Below, piece after piece: positions 44,695-55,689 of a DNA stretch of 64,000 nucleotides. The stretch's first letter is position 1, and each line of letters opens with the position of its first letter. The DNA is from Aquatica leii. Its lineage: Eukaryota > Arthropoda > Insecta > Coleoptera > Lampyridae. The translations under genes and the position numbers were made by a program. The stretch is taken from the NCBI GenBank assembly GCA_035610365.1, contig CM069437.1, positions 61,218,093-61,282,092 of the forward strand, in the 5' to 3' direction. The notes below the pieces were generated by a model. It made no database searches, had not been told where the DNA came from, and was given only the letters and a program-made list of their open reading frames with translations.

Positions 44695-45144
44695 TCAGAT
44701 ATTCATTTTTGTGGATCCTTTCATTAGTTTAATCATTATTGGTTCTGCTTTTCCTTCATAGTATTTCCCAATTCTTCTTGTTTCATTTAATTCTTCTTTT
44801 ATATTAAAGTTTATTCCTGTCTTCTGTATTACTGTATTAACTTTGTCTTGTGTTTCTTTCTGGTTTTCGTTCTCATTGTCCTTTATTCCTATTATTACAA
44901 TGTTTTTCTTTCTCACTCCTCTTTCTAATATACTTATTCTTTTTTCCTGCACCGCCAATTTTTCAAAGATTATTATTTTTTCCTCCATTACTTGCTTTAT
45001 TTCCTGCATTACAGCATCTAGTTTTGAATTTAATTGCTGCATATTTCCATGAATTTGCTCGAACATTCTTTCAATTTTATTCGTTTCCGCCATATTTCTT
45101 TCTTTTTTGCGACCCTCGTACATCGGTTCCAAATTCGTTAACAC
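44695..45144 (-). pseudogene. LINE ORF1-like coiled-coil protein
   Basis: The 149 codons are uninterrupted. Residues about 20-85 (KIERMFEQIHGNMQQLNSKL onward to ISILERGVR) form a coiled coil, followed by KKNIVIIGIKDNENENQKET and a region ending EPIMIKLMKG. Coiled coil, then NIVIxGI, then an RRM-like fold with a KIxRIG-type element (ETRRIGKY) is the plan of many LINE ORF1 nucleic-acid chaperones. It lies about 500 bases upstream of the endonuclease. The frame stops at MNI; the C-terminal part of the RRM is not seen. Confidence 0.6.
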
Positions 45145-45379
45145 GTGAAAATTTAACGAATTATCACAATTTAAGCTTTAAGCAGATATCTACTCGCCAC
45201 ACGTAATCGTAGCAGCCGGCTACTGCCTAAATGTTAATCAGTGCCCGACAGCTGATTAGTGGCTGCTTAATCTATTTAAATATTGATAACAGTTTTTCAA
45301 AAACTAGGGACTAGCCAGAACACAGTTCTATCCGTTAGGCAAGAAACCGTTACACTGGGGTGTAGAAAAACAATACTTT

Positions 45380-46830
45380 GTTGGGTTTACGTGTCATAAG
45401 AACGTCAAGAAATGGGAGTACTATTCTTTCCGATTTTCATGGTAAATTTGATATCAGGGTGTTGGTTGTTTAGATGATCAAAAAACTTAGACAATTCAAC
45501 ACTACCATGAGACTAAACAATAAAGGTGTCATCAACATACCTAAAACAGACTTTAAGTTTTAAAATCGATAATTCCAAAGCTACCGTTTCAAAGGATTCT
45601 ATAAAAATTTTACAATAAGAGATAATGGCGCTCGAAACTTGTTTGTAAAACTTGTTATAAAATTGGAAGTAAGTAGATGATAAACACTTATCAATAAGAG
45701 GAACCAAACTCAAATCTTTGTCATGGTGGGACAGACTTTTCACGACGAGAATAAGCGAATCTTTAATAGGAACTTTGGCAAAAAGTGAAGTGACATTCAA
45801 GCTTTGTAGATTTCAAACGTTGAATGAAGTGATGAGAGTTGAGGATGTGAGAAGAGATTTTACCTGTAAATTTGGTTGGACAAAAACTTGTCTAGCTTGT
45901 AAGTAGGAGGTTGGATAGTACTGGCGATAGGTCTAAAAGGTTTACCTTCTTTGTGGACTTTAGAAAGTTCCTATAAACGAGATTGTTTAGAAACTGAAAG
46001 TTGTTTTTAGAAAGTAGATTAAAATATCTGAAGATTTTGCTGACCTCGCATTTAATTTTTGAAGTGAGATTACGAGTTAAAGGAGCGTACGTATTCTCTG
46101 ACAGAGTAGAATGTATTTTCTCAACGTAATCCGTTTGGTTTAAAATTACTGTAGCGTTGTCGGCTAGAAGAATGATAATATCGTGGTTCTTACGATAACT
46201 TATTAACGTCCGACTTAGAAATGCTGGATTTAAGAACTTTAGATGATTGAAGAATTTTGCAAGTATGAATACGAATGGGATCTGAGATGTGGAAAGGAAG
46301 ATGTGTTATAGAAGACTCAACAGTACATATAATATCTTTTTTAGGAATGCGTTTGGGAGCGACAGCAAAATTCAAACTCTTAGATAGCAGCGATTCCTGT
46401 TCTAAAGTAAAAGCCAAACTAGATAGGTTGACTGGCAAAGCGAGTAGTTAAAGCAACTTTTTGCTTTATGGATTTCAACTATTGAAACTTTTTAAGATAA
46501 ATTTCTGGGGTTAATCGTAGAGTGGTGCTAAACTGCTGGTGAGAGTATTGGCCAACTCAAGATGGAGATAAAAGTATTGTTTAGAAATCGTGTCTAACTC
46601 ACGTCTGGTTTGCTTAATCCGTTTGTCTATCAATGTTAGACTAGCACGGCGAAGAATGTTCTTAGACGAACGGGTCTGAATGTGGAATTTAATTTTGAGA
46701 AATTTAGAATGATGTGGTCACGACAACTACTAAGAAAAGTTAAAGTGCACAAAAGTTTGACGAGTTTGTGACGGAATTTGGAAAATAATAATATTTCTAG
46801 TAAAATGAAAGTTTTATTTAAGCGTACATC
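45380..46830 (-). pseudogene. PLE fragment C (N-terminal region to RT)
   Basis: Read leftward, it starts with FSKFRHKLVKLLCTLTFLSS (46800 area), then SLAFTLEQESLLSKSLNFAV and APKRIPKKDI (46438-46190), VTSLFAKVPIKDSLILVV, and FETVALELSILKLKVCFRYV followed by DDTFIV (45800-45513). The YVDD active site is preserved, but the upstream block corresponding to GAAMGSPLSP is damaged (SSAIISY). It ends at about 45380, before the GIY-YIG part. Many stops and shifts show it is older than the PLE at 11382. Confidence 0.8.
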
Positions 46831-48604
46831 GGCTTGACTCAAAACCAACAGTCTATTTGCATGAAATAAATCAATTTTTGTTTATTACAACAAACTTTTC
46901 TCTCCACACACAAAAAAAGTTTTATGGTTAATTGTGCGTGCAAACGACTGACGACGTAGACGACAAGAATTAAATTAGGAAAATATAATACTTAGTTTGC
47001 CTTTTAAGAATACGACTAGCTAGTGGCACCTTTTCGGAAATTCCTAAAATTTGCTAAAATAAACAAAACCGTACATATGGTGTTATCACAAGTAAATTTC
47101 TTTTAGTTCATACGATTAATGAAAAAAATCAAATGCGCCGAGTTTCCCTCAATACTCGAAAGTTTTGATATCTTTAATGAAAATGACATGCCGTCAGAGG
47201 TGAAAAACAGATTTTAAACAAACAACGCCTAAGTGGGGTGTCAAAAGAACCGCGAGGTGACACTGATTGACGCTATGCACTTAGATTAACACTCCGACTA
47301 CCGTAATTCGAGAAAAACGCCAATCAGTGCGCAGTACTGATAGGTGACAAACTAAGAATCTACTGCACCGATAAGGCTCAACCAGTTTTAATTAAAAACT
47401 AGAAACCCAACTAAGAAATAAATAACAAAACATATAAATGACACATACTTTAAATGCATATTTAAGTACATATTTTTATTGTTTTTCGTGCATGCATTTT
47501 TGAAGTGTTTAATGCAAAACAATCCGAAACCTATTTATAACAAAAATGTTATTTAAATAAATGTTTCACTATCTGTGTTTTCACATATAACAATTATTAA
47601 AATAAATTATATATATTTTGTTTTGCAACTACAATACATTTGAGGATTAGTATCGGAATACGATATTATATTTTATAGCGTACCGGTATTCCTGTATTCT
47701 AACCTAATCTCAAGTTGTTAAATCTACAGCCATTAAATCTGACATTTACGAATTCTTGAAAGTTAATGTCATATTACGTTACCATCGTGCAACCAAAACG
47801 TACTTTTTAGCATAATATTTTGAATGTAATAAAATATGTATCTAGAAAAGATATTGCAGAGTTAGCAAACGCATTAAAAATTAAAGACAGCTTTAATTAA
47901 CCTTGTCATTTTCTAATTAGAAATTTAATATGAAATAAAGCTTGGTTAATATTAAACATTTAATTACTTGAAAAACAATTAAATTTTTATCCCCAGTAAT
48001 TTTGTAATTAGTACAGTCGATAATTAATATGTTAAAAATTATTAGTAGTTTTTTAAAATTAAATTTAAAAATGTTTTTATAACAATCAATGTTCGTTCAA
48101 TTTTATTATTTGTTTGTCTTATTCTCATATATCAGTTACTTCTATTTCTTATTACTTTTTTGATTGTATTGACAGTAAATTCAATGTTAAATTTATTTTT
48201 CCTCAAGATACGATTTTGTTGATTAGTTTGAGAAACATTTTAATACGTCTTGTTTTTACAGCACTTTTACTACTTCAAGATTTATTGTTATCCATATTCA
48301 ATTTTTCTCAAAAGTTTTAATTGTCCAGTTACTTGTTTTATTACTTGTTTCTTCTAATCATAATTTTGCTTGAATTAATAATGACTGGGGACTTATTATT
48401 TTAGTACAAATATGTATATTCGATTTGATGATTATCATTAGGTATCTTATGCCTTCTTATTTACCTATGCACATTTAGTCAAAACATGATCTTTTATCTA
48501 TTTACGTAAATTTAGGAAGACACACTATTTACTTTTTAAAAAAATAATGTTTTTATTTAAGGCTTATTATACTGTGTGAGATTAAAATTGTAACACCAAA
48601 AAGG
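46831..48604. other. No recognisable gene
   Basis: AT-rich sequence. Around 47200-47400 is a patch of more balanced composition (ACCGCGAGGTGACACTG and CGCCAATCAGTGCGCAG) with no coding trace. Confidence 0.4.
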
Positions 48605-49592
48605 GGTGGGAATTTTGCGACCATAGTTACAGGAAGGTTTAGCTACACAGAGGTAGTCATATCTTATCTTGTGTATTGTTGGCTTACGTGAAGGTGGTTT
48701 TTCGTACAGGGAAATTGAAAATCGGAACGAATGCACTGTCATGCGCCGTTATCACGGATGAACTAGGGAAGATCAGAATCGTCGTAGACAAGGAACTAGG
48801 GGACAGATACAAACAAATTATGACACTAAGAGTAGGTCTCCAGTACTACATCAATTGCCGATCAATGGTTAGGTAATGATTTCGTCCTGTAATCCTTCAA
48901 ACATTTTACCGTCAAATCAGCCGACATCAACGTTTGGAGTGGTGTAGTTTGCAACTCCACTGAAGTTTGGAATGGCATAGAGTAATCTTCAGTGATAAAT
49001 CCCGATTCTCTTTGGAAATGCACGATGACCGTATGAGAGTCAGGCGAAGGCATGGGGAACGGTGCAATGTTCTATTTTATGATGAGCAATATGTGCACCA
49101 CACTCTTGAGATTATGGTATGGGGTGCTACAGCCTATGGAAGCACATTTTGTTTGGTATTCGTCCGAAGCAATATGAACGCCCAGCGATATGTGAACGAG
49201 GTGGTAAAAACTCAGATTCTTCTATTTCTTCAGTAGTTGGAGGATGCACTTTGCCAGCAAGATAATGTTCGTTCCCACATAGCAAGCCAGTCCATAGGAC
49301 TGATTTGAAGAGACCAATATTAATCTCTTACCATGGCCACCCAGATCTTTTGACTTTTCGCCTATTGAACGCGTGTGGAATATTATGGGTAGAAGACAAT
49401 ATCTCAAGAGAAAATTGACCATCTGCTGGAAGTGGTGCTACCAAGAGTGGGAGAGTGTGAAACTATTGGGGGGGGTTAATACTTTATGAAATAAAAATTT
49501 GTGTTCATCTTTGTTCGTTTAAAATTTAATACTTTTTTACCTCTGAGTAGCTAGACTTTGCTGCCAAGTTCGGTCACAAAATTTCCACCTGA
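48605..49592 (+). mobile_element. Tc1-like transposon with both TIRs
   Basis: The left arm (about 48610-48655) has GGTGGGAATTTTGCGACC and GGTTTAGCTACACAGAGG. The right arm (about 49538-49592) mirrors it with CCTCTGAGTAGCTAGAC and GGTCACAAAATTTCCACC. The arms are roughly 50 bases with scattered mismatches. Between them lies one broken transposase gene in the forward direction. I could not confirm a TA duplication at the exact ends. Confidence 0.7.
48670..49480 (+). pseudogene. Tc1-like DD34E transposase, degenerate
   Basis: An N-terminal DNA-binding trace (LREGGFSYREIENRNECTVM in shifted frames) precedes EWHRVIFSDKSRFSLEMHDD (48967 onward; first catalytic Asp kept, the next Glu changed to Lys). 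VRRRHGERCNVLF, HHTLEIMVWGATAYGSTFCL and NMNAQRYVNEVVKTQILLFL follow. After a TAG, LEDALCQQDNVRSHIASQS holds the second Asp, and SPIERVWNIMGRR-like text near 49365 holds the Glu. These are classic Tc1 blocks. At least two stops and several frameshifts are present. Confidence 0.8.
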
Positions 49593-49904
49593 TTAAACAT
49601 CGAGTTTTTGTTTCTTTGTGATGCCTTTGGAAGCTTGGTTTGTTATGGTGTTTTTATTTTTTTAAATATGGTTTTATATTTTCTACTGGTTTGTCCAACA
49701 CAAATAGTCGGAGAGTCCCGATTATGCAAGAACAGTTTGTTTAATAAAGATGCAAAATTTGAATTATTGATTAGAATGGTGATCGTAGAAAATCAAATAT
49801 TTTGATTAATGTTAACAAAAATAATAATATAATAAAAAGTCTGATATACACCAGCTTTTGATAAGTTTTTAAACAAGATACCTCAATTTAGAAAGTCTTG
49901 AGTC

Positions 49905-50640
49905 CAAGAATCAATACAGAGTTAGGTAATCAACTTGTGAACTAAGCCAGATTCTAAAATCTGTCTCAGTATCATAGTAGCAGTATCGGTGGTATGAGCT
50001 CGATTTTAATTGGGTTACGTTTGAAAAGGGACGTGTCTTCGATAAATTGGTAACAACCGAGAATCAAAGAGGGAATAGTTTAAAAGCGTTGTTACAATTG
50101 AAGTTATTGGGGTGTTTGATGATTTCTGCTTTCTCGGAATTTCCTATTGGAGACGAATGGATTTTGCAATAACTGAGGCGTTACCAAAATCTATATTGTG
50201 GATGCAGTAAAATAATTATCAGCAACAGCAGACTTAGAAATATGTTTTTTGTTATACAACAATTGTGTGCTGAAATACGTGTGATTACAAAAGAACAGTT
50301 TCACCGATGTAGACTAAACCACATTGTAATGTTTTCTTTCGTTCGGGTAGTGTAATAAGGCTTCGATTAGGTTACATGTATTTATTTAATAAGCTAGGAA
50401 TAATTCGAGGAATACAAAAACTATAAATTCTTAAAACGTAATAATAATGACATAAAACATTATTGTTTTTTCGCATCGCAACATCAAGTGTCTACTTGAT
50501 TTACACTAAAAATAAATCCGTGCATGTATTCAATACATGACACACATGAACACGGAATTTGGTATACATTTTGAGATGAAAATGTGAGAATTTTGTTTTT
50601 GGAAGTAGGAAGAATTGGAGAGCTGAGGATGTGATAATTT
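49905..50640 (-). pseudogene. PLE fragment D (GIY-YIG end), with a 210-bp insertion
   Basis: The sequence matches the 3' third of the PLE at 11382 in the same (reverse) orientation: GTTAGGTAATCAACTTGTGA at 49921-49940, GGGGTGTTTGATGATTTC near 50108-50125 and CACCGATGTAGACTAAACCAC near 50303-50323. The match then breaks and resumes at about 50540 with GGAATTTGGTATACA, so about 210 unrelated bases are inserted inside the GIY-YIG coding region. The last part (GAGGATGTGATAA, 50624-50636) seems to jump to an RT segment, implying a deletion. No open frame remains. Confidence 0.7.
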
Positions 50641-50989
50641 ACAGGCAAAACCGCTTCTCAAATTCTCAAATTTCATCATTTAATTTAAGTATAATCTATA
50701 AAGCTTGAATCCCAGGATCTTTCTTGTGAGTTGTTATCATCGAGCAAGTTCTGTCTCACGAAAACAAAGATTTTGGTTTGGTTCATTTTATCGATAAGTG
50801 CTTATCATCTACTTAATTTCTTCTACATCTCTTGTTGCAGCTAACATTTTTATCAAATCCTTTGAAACGGTTGCATTGGAATCATCGATATTAAAACATA
50901 CAGTTTGGTTTAGGTATGTTGATGACACCTTTATTGTTTGGTCTCATGGTCGTCTTAAATTGTCTAGGTTTTTTATTCATCTGAATCAA

Positions 50990-52505
50990 GGGTCAGTAAC
51001 CTTTTGTTGTAAAAGGTCGCATGTCACTACAGTATACTCATAATATTTGGGTACAAATATTTTAGTTAATAAAATCAGTGAGATTTTTGTGGTTGAATTT
51101 AATTTGCTAGTTTTTTTTTATATCAGCTTACATTTTAGAATAAAAATGCGTGATATTGCGTCTTGATATAAATTCAATAACCGAGAATTTAGAATTGAAA
51201 AAGTTTGCTTACAAATATATGTACTGCCAAACATAGTAATTATTTGCCGAGAAAACCTTTTTCACTCTTTGTAGTTTACAGAAGGCAAACTTTTATAGAA
51301 ATCTGCCAAATTAGGTTATTCGTTACAAGCATATTTAAGTGTGGTATCACTTTGCAAATCTATCACGTTGATTTGCAAATAGCTTGATAATTTGTCGATA
51401 TCTACTGCGAAGGGATTTTCGAAAATCTCCATCTTACGTGAGACCTTTTAGAATTAGAAAACCAGTTTAATGTTGTATTAACGTACTTTTCGTTTTAGTA
51501 TTTTGCCAAACAAAATTAATTTTAGCTTCTTCAAGTGCTTTTTTGCAATTTGAAAAATGATTGAGTTTTTTTCATCGATATGGTTGATAAATAATTTTAG
51601 TTTCATTTCAAATGATTTAACATCTGAAGCAATATTTCATATCAATTAATTTTTTTCTTGTAAATTTGTATTTAGTAAATGTATGGCAGTCACATCAGTG
51701 AACAACCCAAGATCTACAACCCACTATTTGTTGGAGAGTTTGTTTATTGCATTTTCTTTGATCTTTATGATGTTATAAAGTACTGCTCTTCGGCTTAGCC
51801 ATCTCACTTTACAGTATTATATCATGTCACCAGCTTTCACATCTTCCAAAAACTTTTTGATATAAGTGAATTTTCTTTTATAAAATTAATAGCAGATATA
51901 ACGGTATAAATTATCTTTTTCCACGATAAGACCTTGCAACACAGTGCTTCTTGATGATCAATACAATGGTATATAAATGGAACTTTAGATCCACACTCTT
52001 GTAGTTTGCCGTTGACTCTTCCGCCAACACCTTTATTTTGACCGCTCATGTTTTTTCCGCCGTCCTTGGTGGTACTGGCAATTTATCTCAGCTTATGCTA
52101 CATACAACGAGAACTTGGTCCAAGTGATAAAATAAATCCTCTCTCTTTATAGTTTCTTTGAGACTGCACATTTTCAATAGCTCCTCATAACCAGAAAAGT
52201 TTTCGTTAACTCGTTGTACAAATATTAGGAGTTGTGCGGTATCCGACACGTTCGTACTTTCGTCCATAGGAAGAGATAAGTAAGTAAAAGACTGCGTTTT
52301 ATCCTTAAGTTGTTCACGCAAGCTAGCACCTAAGTCTTCGGTGCATCGGGTGCAGTTCTAGCAGAGAGTCTAACGTTTTCAAACATTTTCTTCTGTTCCG
52401 AACATGCTTTCTCCGCGATAGCTAAGACACACTATTTTACAAGTTAACTGTGGGTAAATGGGCGACTATGCTTAGCTATTACCTTTGCTATTTTGTAGCT
52501 GACAC
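50990..52505 (-). pseudogene. hAT transposase relic, GTF2IRD2/ZBED-like
   Basis: Read leftward: SYKIAKVIAKHSRPFTHS, FENVRLSARTAPDAPKT, LKDKTQSFTYLSLPMDESTN and VSDTAQLLIFVQRVNENFSG (52321-52088; first catalytic Asp in MDEST), MSGQNKGVGGRVNGKLQECG and HCIDHQEALCCKVLSWKKII (52049-51837), VRWLSRRAVLYN, DLGLFTDVTAIHLLNTNLQ, and the C-terminal LPSVNY, FGSTYICKQTFSILNSRL, the hAT dimerisation region. The left end (AAGGGTCAGTAACCTTTTG, 50988-51006) resembles hAT termini. The right end was not found. It lies inside PLE fragment E. Confidence 0.8.
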
Positions 52506-52853
52506 AAACAACTGATTTGATGGACTTTTAAGCCATTTTGTTTATCGCAAACCGCCACGGACAGATATCTTCATGCTTTGTCTCATCATCATCCGACATA
52601 AATGCGTTTTGTTATTGAATCTTTGGTTCATCGCGCTTTTTCTATTTGAAGATATAGATTTCGAACTCCGTAATCTTACCAGAACCTTAGTAAACAATGG
52701 TTATATAAAACGGGATATTCAGGCAGTTATAAATCGTCGTCTACATCCCGTACTCGAGTACCTAACAACAATATCTAATTTCAATTTAATTTTAAGGTCA
52801 CAGATTAAATACGGAAACTTCTTCTTAAGAATGATATTAAACCTATATTCAAA

Positions 52854-53258
52854 TTGACAGGTAAAATTTTTCAAATCTTTTTTTCTCCCAAGTACAAATT
52901 TCCTACACTTTCATCTCAAGGTGTATATCAAATTTCGTGTTCATGTGGTTTAGTCTATATCGATGAAACTGTTCATTCTGTTATCACACGTATTTCAGAA
53001 CATAATCGTTGTATAAAGAAAAGTTATATTTTGAAGCCTGCTATTGCTGAACATTATTTTACGACATACCACAACATAGATTCTAATAACACTTCGGTTA
53101 TTGCGAAATCTCCAATCGTCTTCAATAGGAAAGTCCAAAAAACCATAAAAATTATCAAACACCCTAATAACTTTAATCCTGACAAGGGTTTCAAACTATC
53201 CCTTTTTTGGTTTTTGGTTGTTACGGATTTATCGAAGACACGTCCTTCTCTAACGTAA
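52854..53258 (+). pseudogene. PLE GIY-YIG endonuclease part of fragment E
   Basis: The 134 open codons span the end of RT, the joint (FPTLSSQGVYQISCSCGLVY, with Gln where the PLE at 11382 has a stop) and the nuclease: VYIDETVHSVITRISEHNRC, ending KHPNNFNPDKGFKLSLFWF. In the motif VYIGET the Gly is replaced by Asp, which would probably impair the enzyme. The upstream RT is broken and interrupted by the hAT. Confidence 0.8.
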
Positions 53259-53871
53259 CCGTAATCAGAATCGAGCTCCTACCATCGCGGCAATATTTTT
53301 TTATAAAGACGGAAAAAATGTCTTCTAAAGTCACTTTTATGGATTTTAGAATCTCACTAGTTGATTACCTAAGTGTGAAGTGATTCTTTGTTAAATTATA
53401 GTTTACGATTTTTTTCATGCTTTGATGAAGCTTTTTACGAAAGTGGGCAAAATTTTGGCAACTTAGGTTGACGTTAGACGTTCTAATCTCAGTTTTTAAT
53501 ATTGTTTGTTTCTGGGTTACTCTATGCACCTTGTTTAATTTTTCTGCTAGTTAGATCATAAAATATTTTAGTGCTGCCAACATCGCAAACGTCAATATTT
53601 GTTCGTTAGTGTAGTTACGTAATGGGAAAAAAGTTCTACAGTGGCAAAATGAAAAGTAAAAATCTCAAAGTCAATCATTATACTCGTATCAGAACGAGTA
53701 TGTGACAAGTGGAAAACTTATTAAAAAAATCTTGAAATTGAAATTGCAAAAACAAACGATGTCAATGTCAAATTTGACAGATTTGGTAATAAATGTAGTA
53801 ACAACCAGTACGTTACTTTTGTCGAAAATTTCACAGCATAACCCACTTACATGCTACGCTCGTTCGTTATG

Positions 53872-54834
53872 CTATGCTTTACTTCCGACGCTTTTTACGT
53901 AAATTACTATTGGATAACTGGATAAATTCCGCAACACGACCTCCAATATGTTTCGAACTGTCAACCAATTCAGTTCATCTAAGCCACAACCAAGCTTGGG
54001 TACTGCCAATTTCGTCACATAGTGGCACTCCATTTCTTTCTTGAGATTCCATAATGTTCGCCACAGATTTTCGTATAACGGCTTGGTAAGTGAGTATTTC
54101 TTGGTGACTAGATAAAAAACGAAATGTCGGTTACCACGTAGTTTTAAAACTTTTCCGGCTGCCGGTTGCTGTCTTCGTAGTTCATGTAGCTGCCCAAAGT
54201 TCTTTTTTAATACGACTGCAACCCCTCTGGACGTGTCAAGAACCTCGCTTACGCAATGTGCGATGACGTAATTTTTTTGTGTTTGGAACAGGTCTTGTGG
54301 TTCCTCGGTGGTAACTCCAAACTTTGCTTCTCCAGAACCTCCGTATAAGCTCATAAACTTATCAAACTCCATTCCTTTGATTTTATTTCTGGTTCTGCTA
54401 GTTATTACTCTAGTTTGGACCTGAACTTGCGTATTGTGGTTATTGCCAGCAAACGGGGCTTGACGATCGACGTGGACCACTTTTGGCTTACCTCTTGGTG
54501 GTTTTCGGATGCGATATATAACGCCATCAACACGTTGCACGACTTCATAAGAGCCCTCCCTTTGCCTTTGTAGCTTCGACGACAAAGCACGTTTCTTTTG
54601 GGGATTATACAACAATACCATGCCGCCAAGTTGAAACTCGCCATTTTGTGCCTTGACGTCATATCTAGTCTTCATTCTGTCGCTAGCAACTTGTGTGTTT
54701 TTAAGGAACTTCTTATGTACTTCGTCTAGCTTTATAGTCAGCTTGCTGACGTGGTTTTCTCCAGCAACTTCTTCTTCCGGTCTTCGTCCAAATTGGAGGT
54801 CGCATGGCAGTCGTATTTTCCGACCGAGCATCAC
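53872..54834 (-). CDS. Integrase C-terminus fused to a TARG1/OARD1-like macro domain
   Basis: The 320 codons are uninterrupted. Residues 1-125 are the end of a Gypsy integrase (DRMKTRYDVKAQNGEFQLGG, ending PRGKPKVVHVDR). Residues 126-170 are a linker. Residues 171-315 match the macro domain of TARG1 (OARD1), an enzyme that removes ADP-ribose from glutamate and aspartate: PQDLF (181), AHCVSE (192-197), VLKKNFG (208-214), YLVTKKYSLTKPLYENL (241-257) and PKLGCGLDELNW (279-290). Lys245 and Asp286 align with human Lys84 and Asp125, both catalytic. The glycine-rich phosphate loop is altered (SRGVA where GAGIA is usual). The first codon is a GTG; ATG follows at 54831. The frame really continues upstream through integrase, broken by a stop at about 54844. 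Confidence 0.85.
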   Translation of the reverse strand: MMLGRKIRLPCDLQFGRRPEEEVAGENHVSKLTIKLDEVHKKFLKNTQVASDRMKTRYDVKAQNGEFQLGGMVLLYNPQKKRALSSKLQRQREGSYEVVQRVDGVIYRIRKPPRGKPKVVHVDRQAPFAGNNHNTQVQVQTRVITSRTRNKIKGMEFDKFMSLYGGSGEAKFGVTTEEPQDLFQTQKNYVIAHCVSEVLDTSRGVAVVLKKNFGQLHELRRQQPAAGKVLKLRGNRHFVFYLVTKKYSLTKPLYENLWRTLWNLKKEMECHYVTKLAVPKLGCGLDELNWLTVRNILEVVLRNLSSYPIVIYVKSVGSKA

Positions 54835-54843
54835 ACAGGATGG

Positions 54844-55689
54844 TGTTTAGCCTGTGCTTTCGTGAACGGATGATCGGTATGCCATTAGGAAAAGGTGCAA
54901 GTACAGATCCCAGTTTCTTTGGTGTTCGACCACTACTTTGGCTAAGTACTTTTCCATTGTTCGATTTATCCGCTCAACTAGGCCATCAGATTCAGGATAG
55001 AGAGTCGTCGTCCTAGTTTTCTTAATTTCCAACAGTCGGCAAACTTTTTAAAACAGCCCAGACTCAAAGTTGCGGCCTTGATCGGAGTGCAATTCCAACG
55101 GAACTCCAAACCGGCAGAGAAACTCTTTTACTAATACGTCTGCAACTGTAGCTGCTTCTTGATTGGGTATGGCGTAAGCCTCCGTCCATTTCGTGAAATA
55201 ATGTATTGCTACGAGGATGTATTTATTTCCCGAATCGGATTCTGGGAACTGCCCTGCGATGTCAATCGCTACTCTTTCCAAAGGGCTTCCGAAGCTGTAT
55301 TGCTTCATGGGTGCTTTGCGTTTTTTTGCTGGACTATTCCCTGATGCGCAGACCGTGCACTTACGGTGCATGTTCATGACTTCTTCTTTGCAGTTCACCT
55401 AGTAGAATCATTCTTGAACTTGCCCCAATGTCTTCTTAATGCCAAAGTGTCCTCCTGATATACCATCGTGGAGAAACTTCAACACTTCTGACACCCGGCT
55501 CTTTGGCACTACCAACTGTAGTCTGTTCCTCGTGCCTTTGATACTTTCTAGGGATTGCTTAAGAAGACTGTCTTCTACTATCAAAGAGTCCAAATACGCC
55601 CAGTACGCTTTAATGTTGGTGGCTGCTGTCCGCTGGACATGGTCTTCTGGACAAGGCGTCACCGTTTCCGGAACGGTGTTTTGTGTCAT
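54844..55689 (-). pseudogene. Ty3/Gypsy integrase core, four nonsense codons
   Basis: All parts are in the same frame as the macro-domain frame. A zinc-binding H2C2 region is visible (LHDGISGGHFG, then CKEEV, MHRKCTVC). The catalytic triad is present: RVAIDIAGQF (Asp), LELHSDQGRNF (Asp) and GLVERINRTMEKYL (Glu). Stops fall at about 55408, 55399, 55048 and 54844, each at a site where a one-base change from a sense codon explains it. Apart from these, there is no frameshift over about 280 codons. The damage is therefore by point mutation and fairly light. Confidence 0.85.

Larger units (their letters stand above)
43180..45360 (-). mobile_element. Non-LTR retrotransposon with ORF1 and endonuclease, truncated in RT
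   Basis: Read leftward it has a GC-richer 5' leader (about 45360-45145), ORF1 (45144-44695), a linker with no clear frame, an endonuclease (44182 to about 43630), a charged linker, and only the first RT block (LKNQKATRTDNIFNEMW, near 43250-43200). It is truncated there, so the RT active site is missing. LINEs normally lose their 5' side; loss of the 3' side points to a later deletion. The 5' end adjoins PLE fragment C. Confidence 0.7.
50730..53470 (+). mobile_element. PLE fragment E, split by a hAT transposon
   Basis: The part before the split covers RT from the FIDKCLSST region through ANIFIKSFETVALESSIL and FRYVDDTFIVWSHG (50798-51000). After the hAT relic (about 50990-52505) it resumes with the YRKP region, FELRNLTRTLVNNGYIKRDI (52573 onward), GIY-YIG (52854-53258) and the 3' non-coding region to CTTTTTACGAAAGTGGGCAA near 53430-53449. 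Orientation is opposite to fragment D next to it. The two may be halves of an inverted arrangement or independent insertions. Confidence 0.75.
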
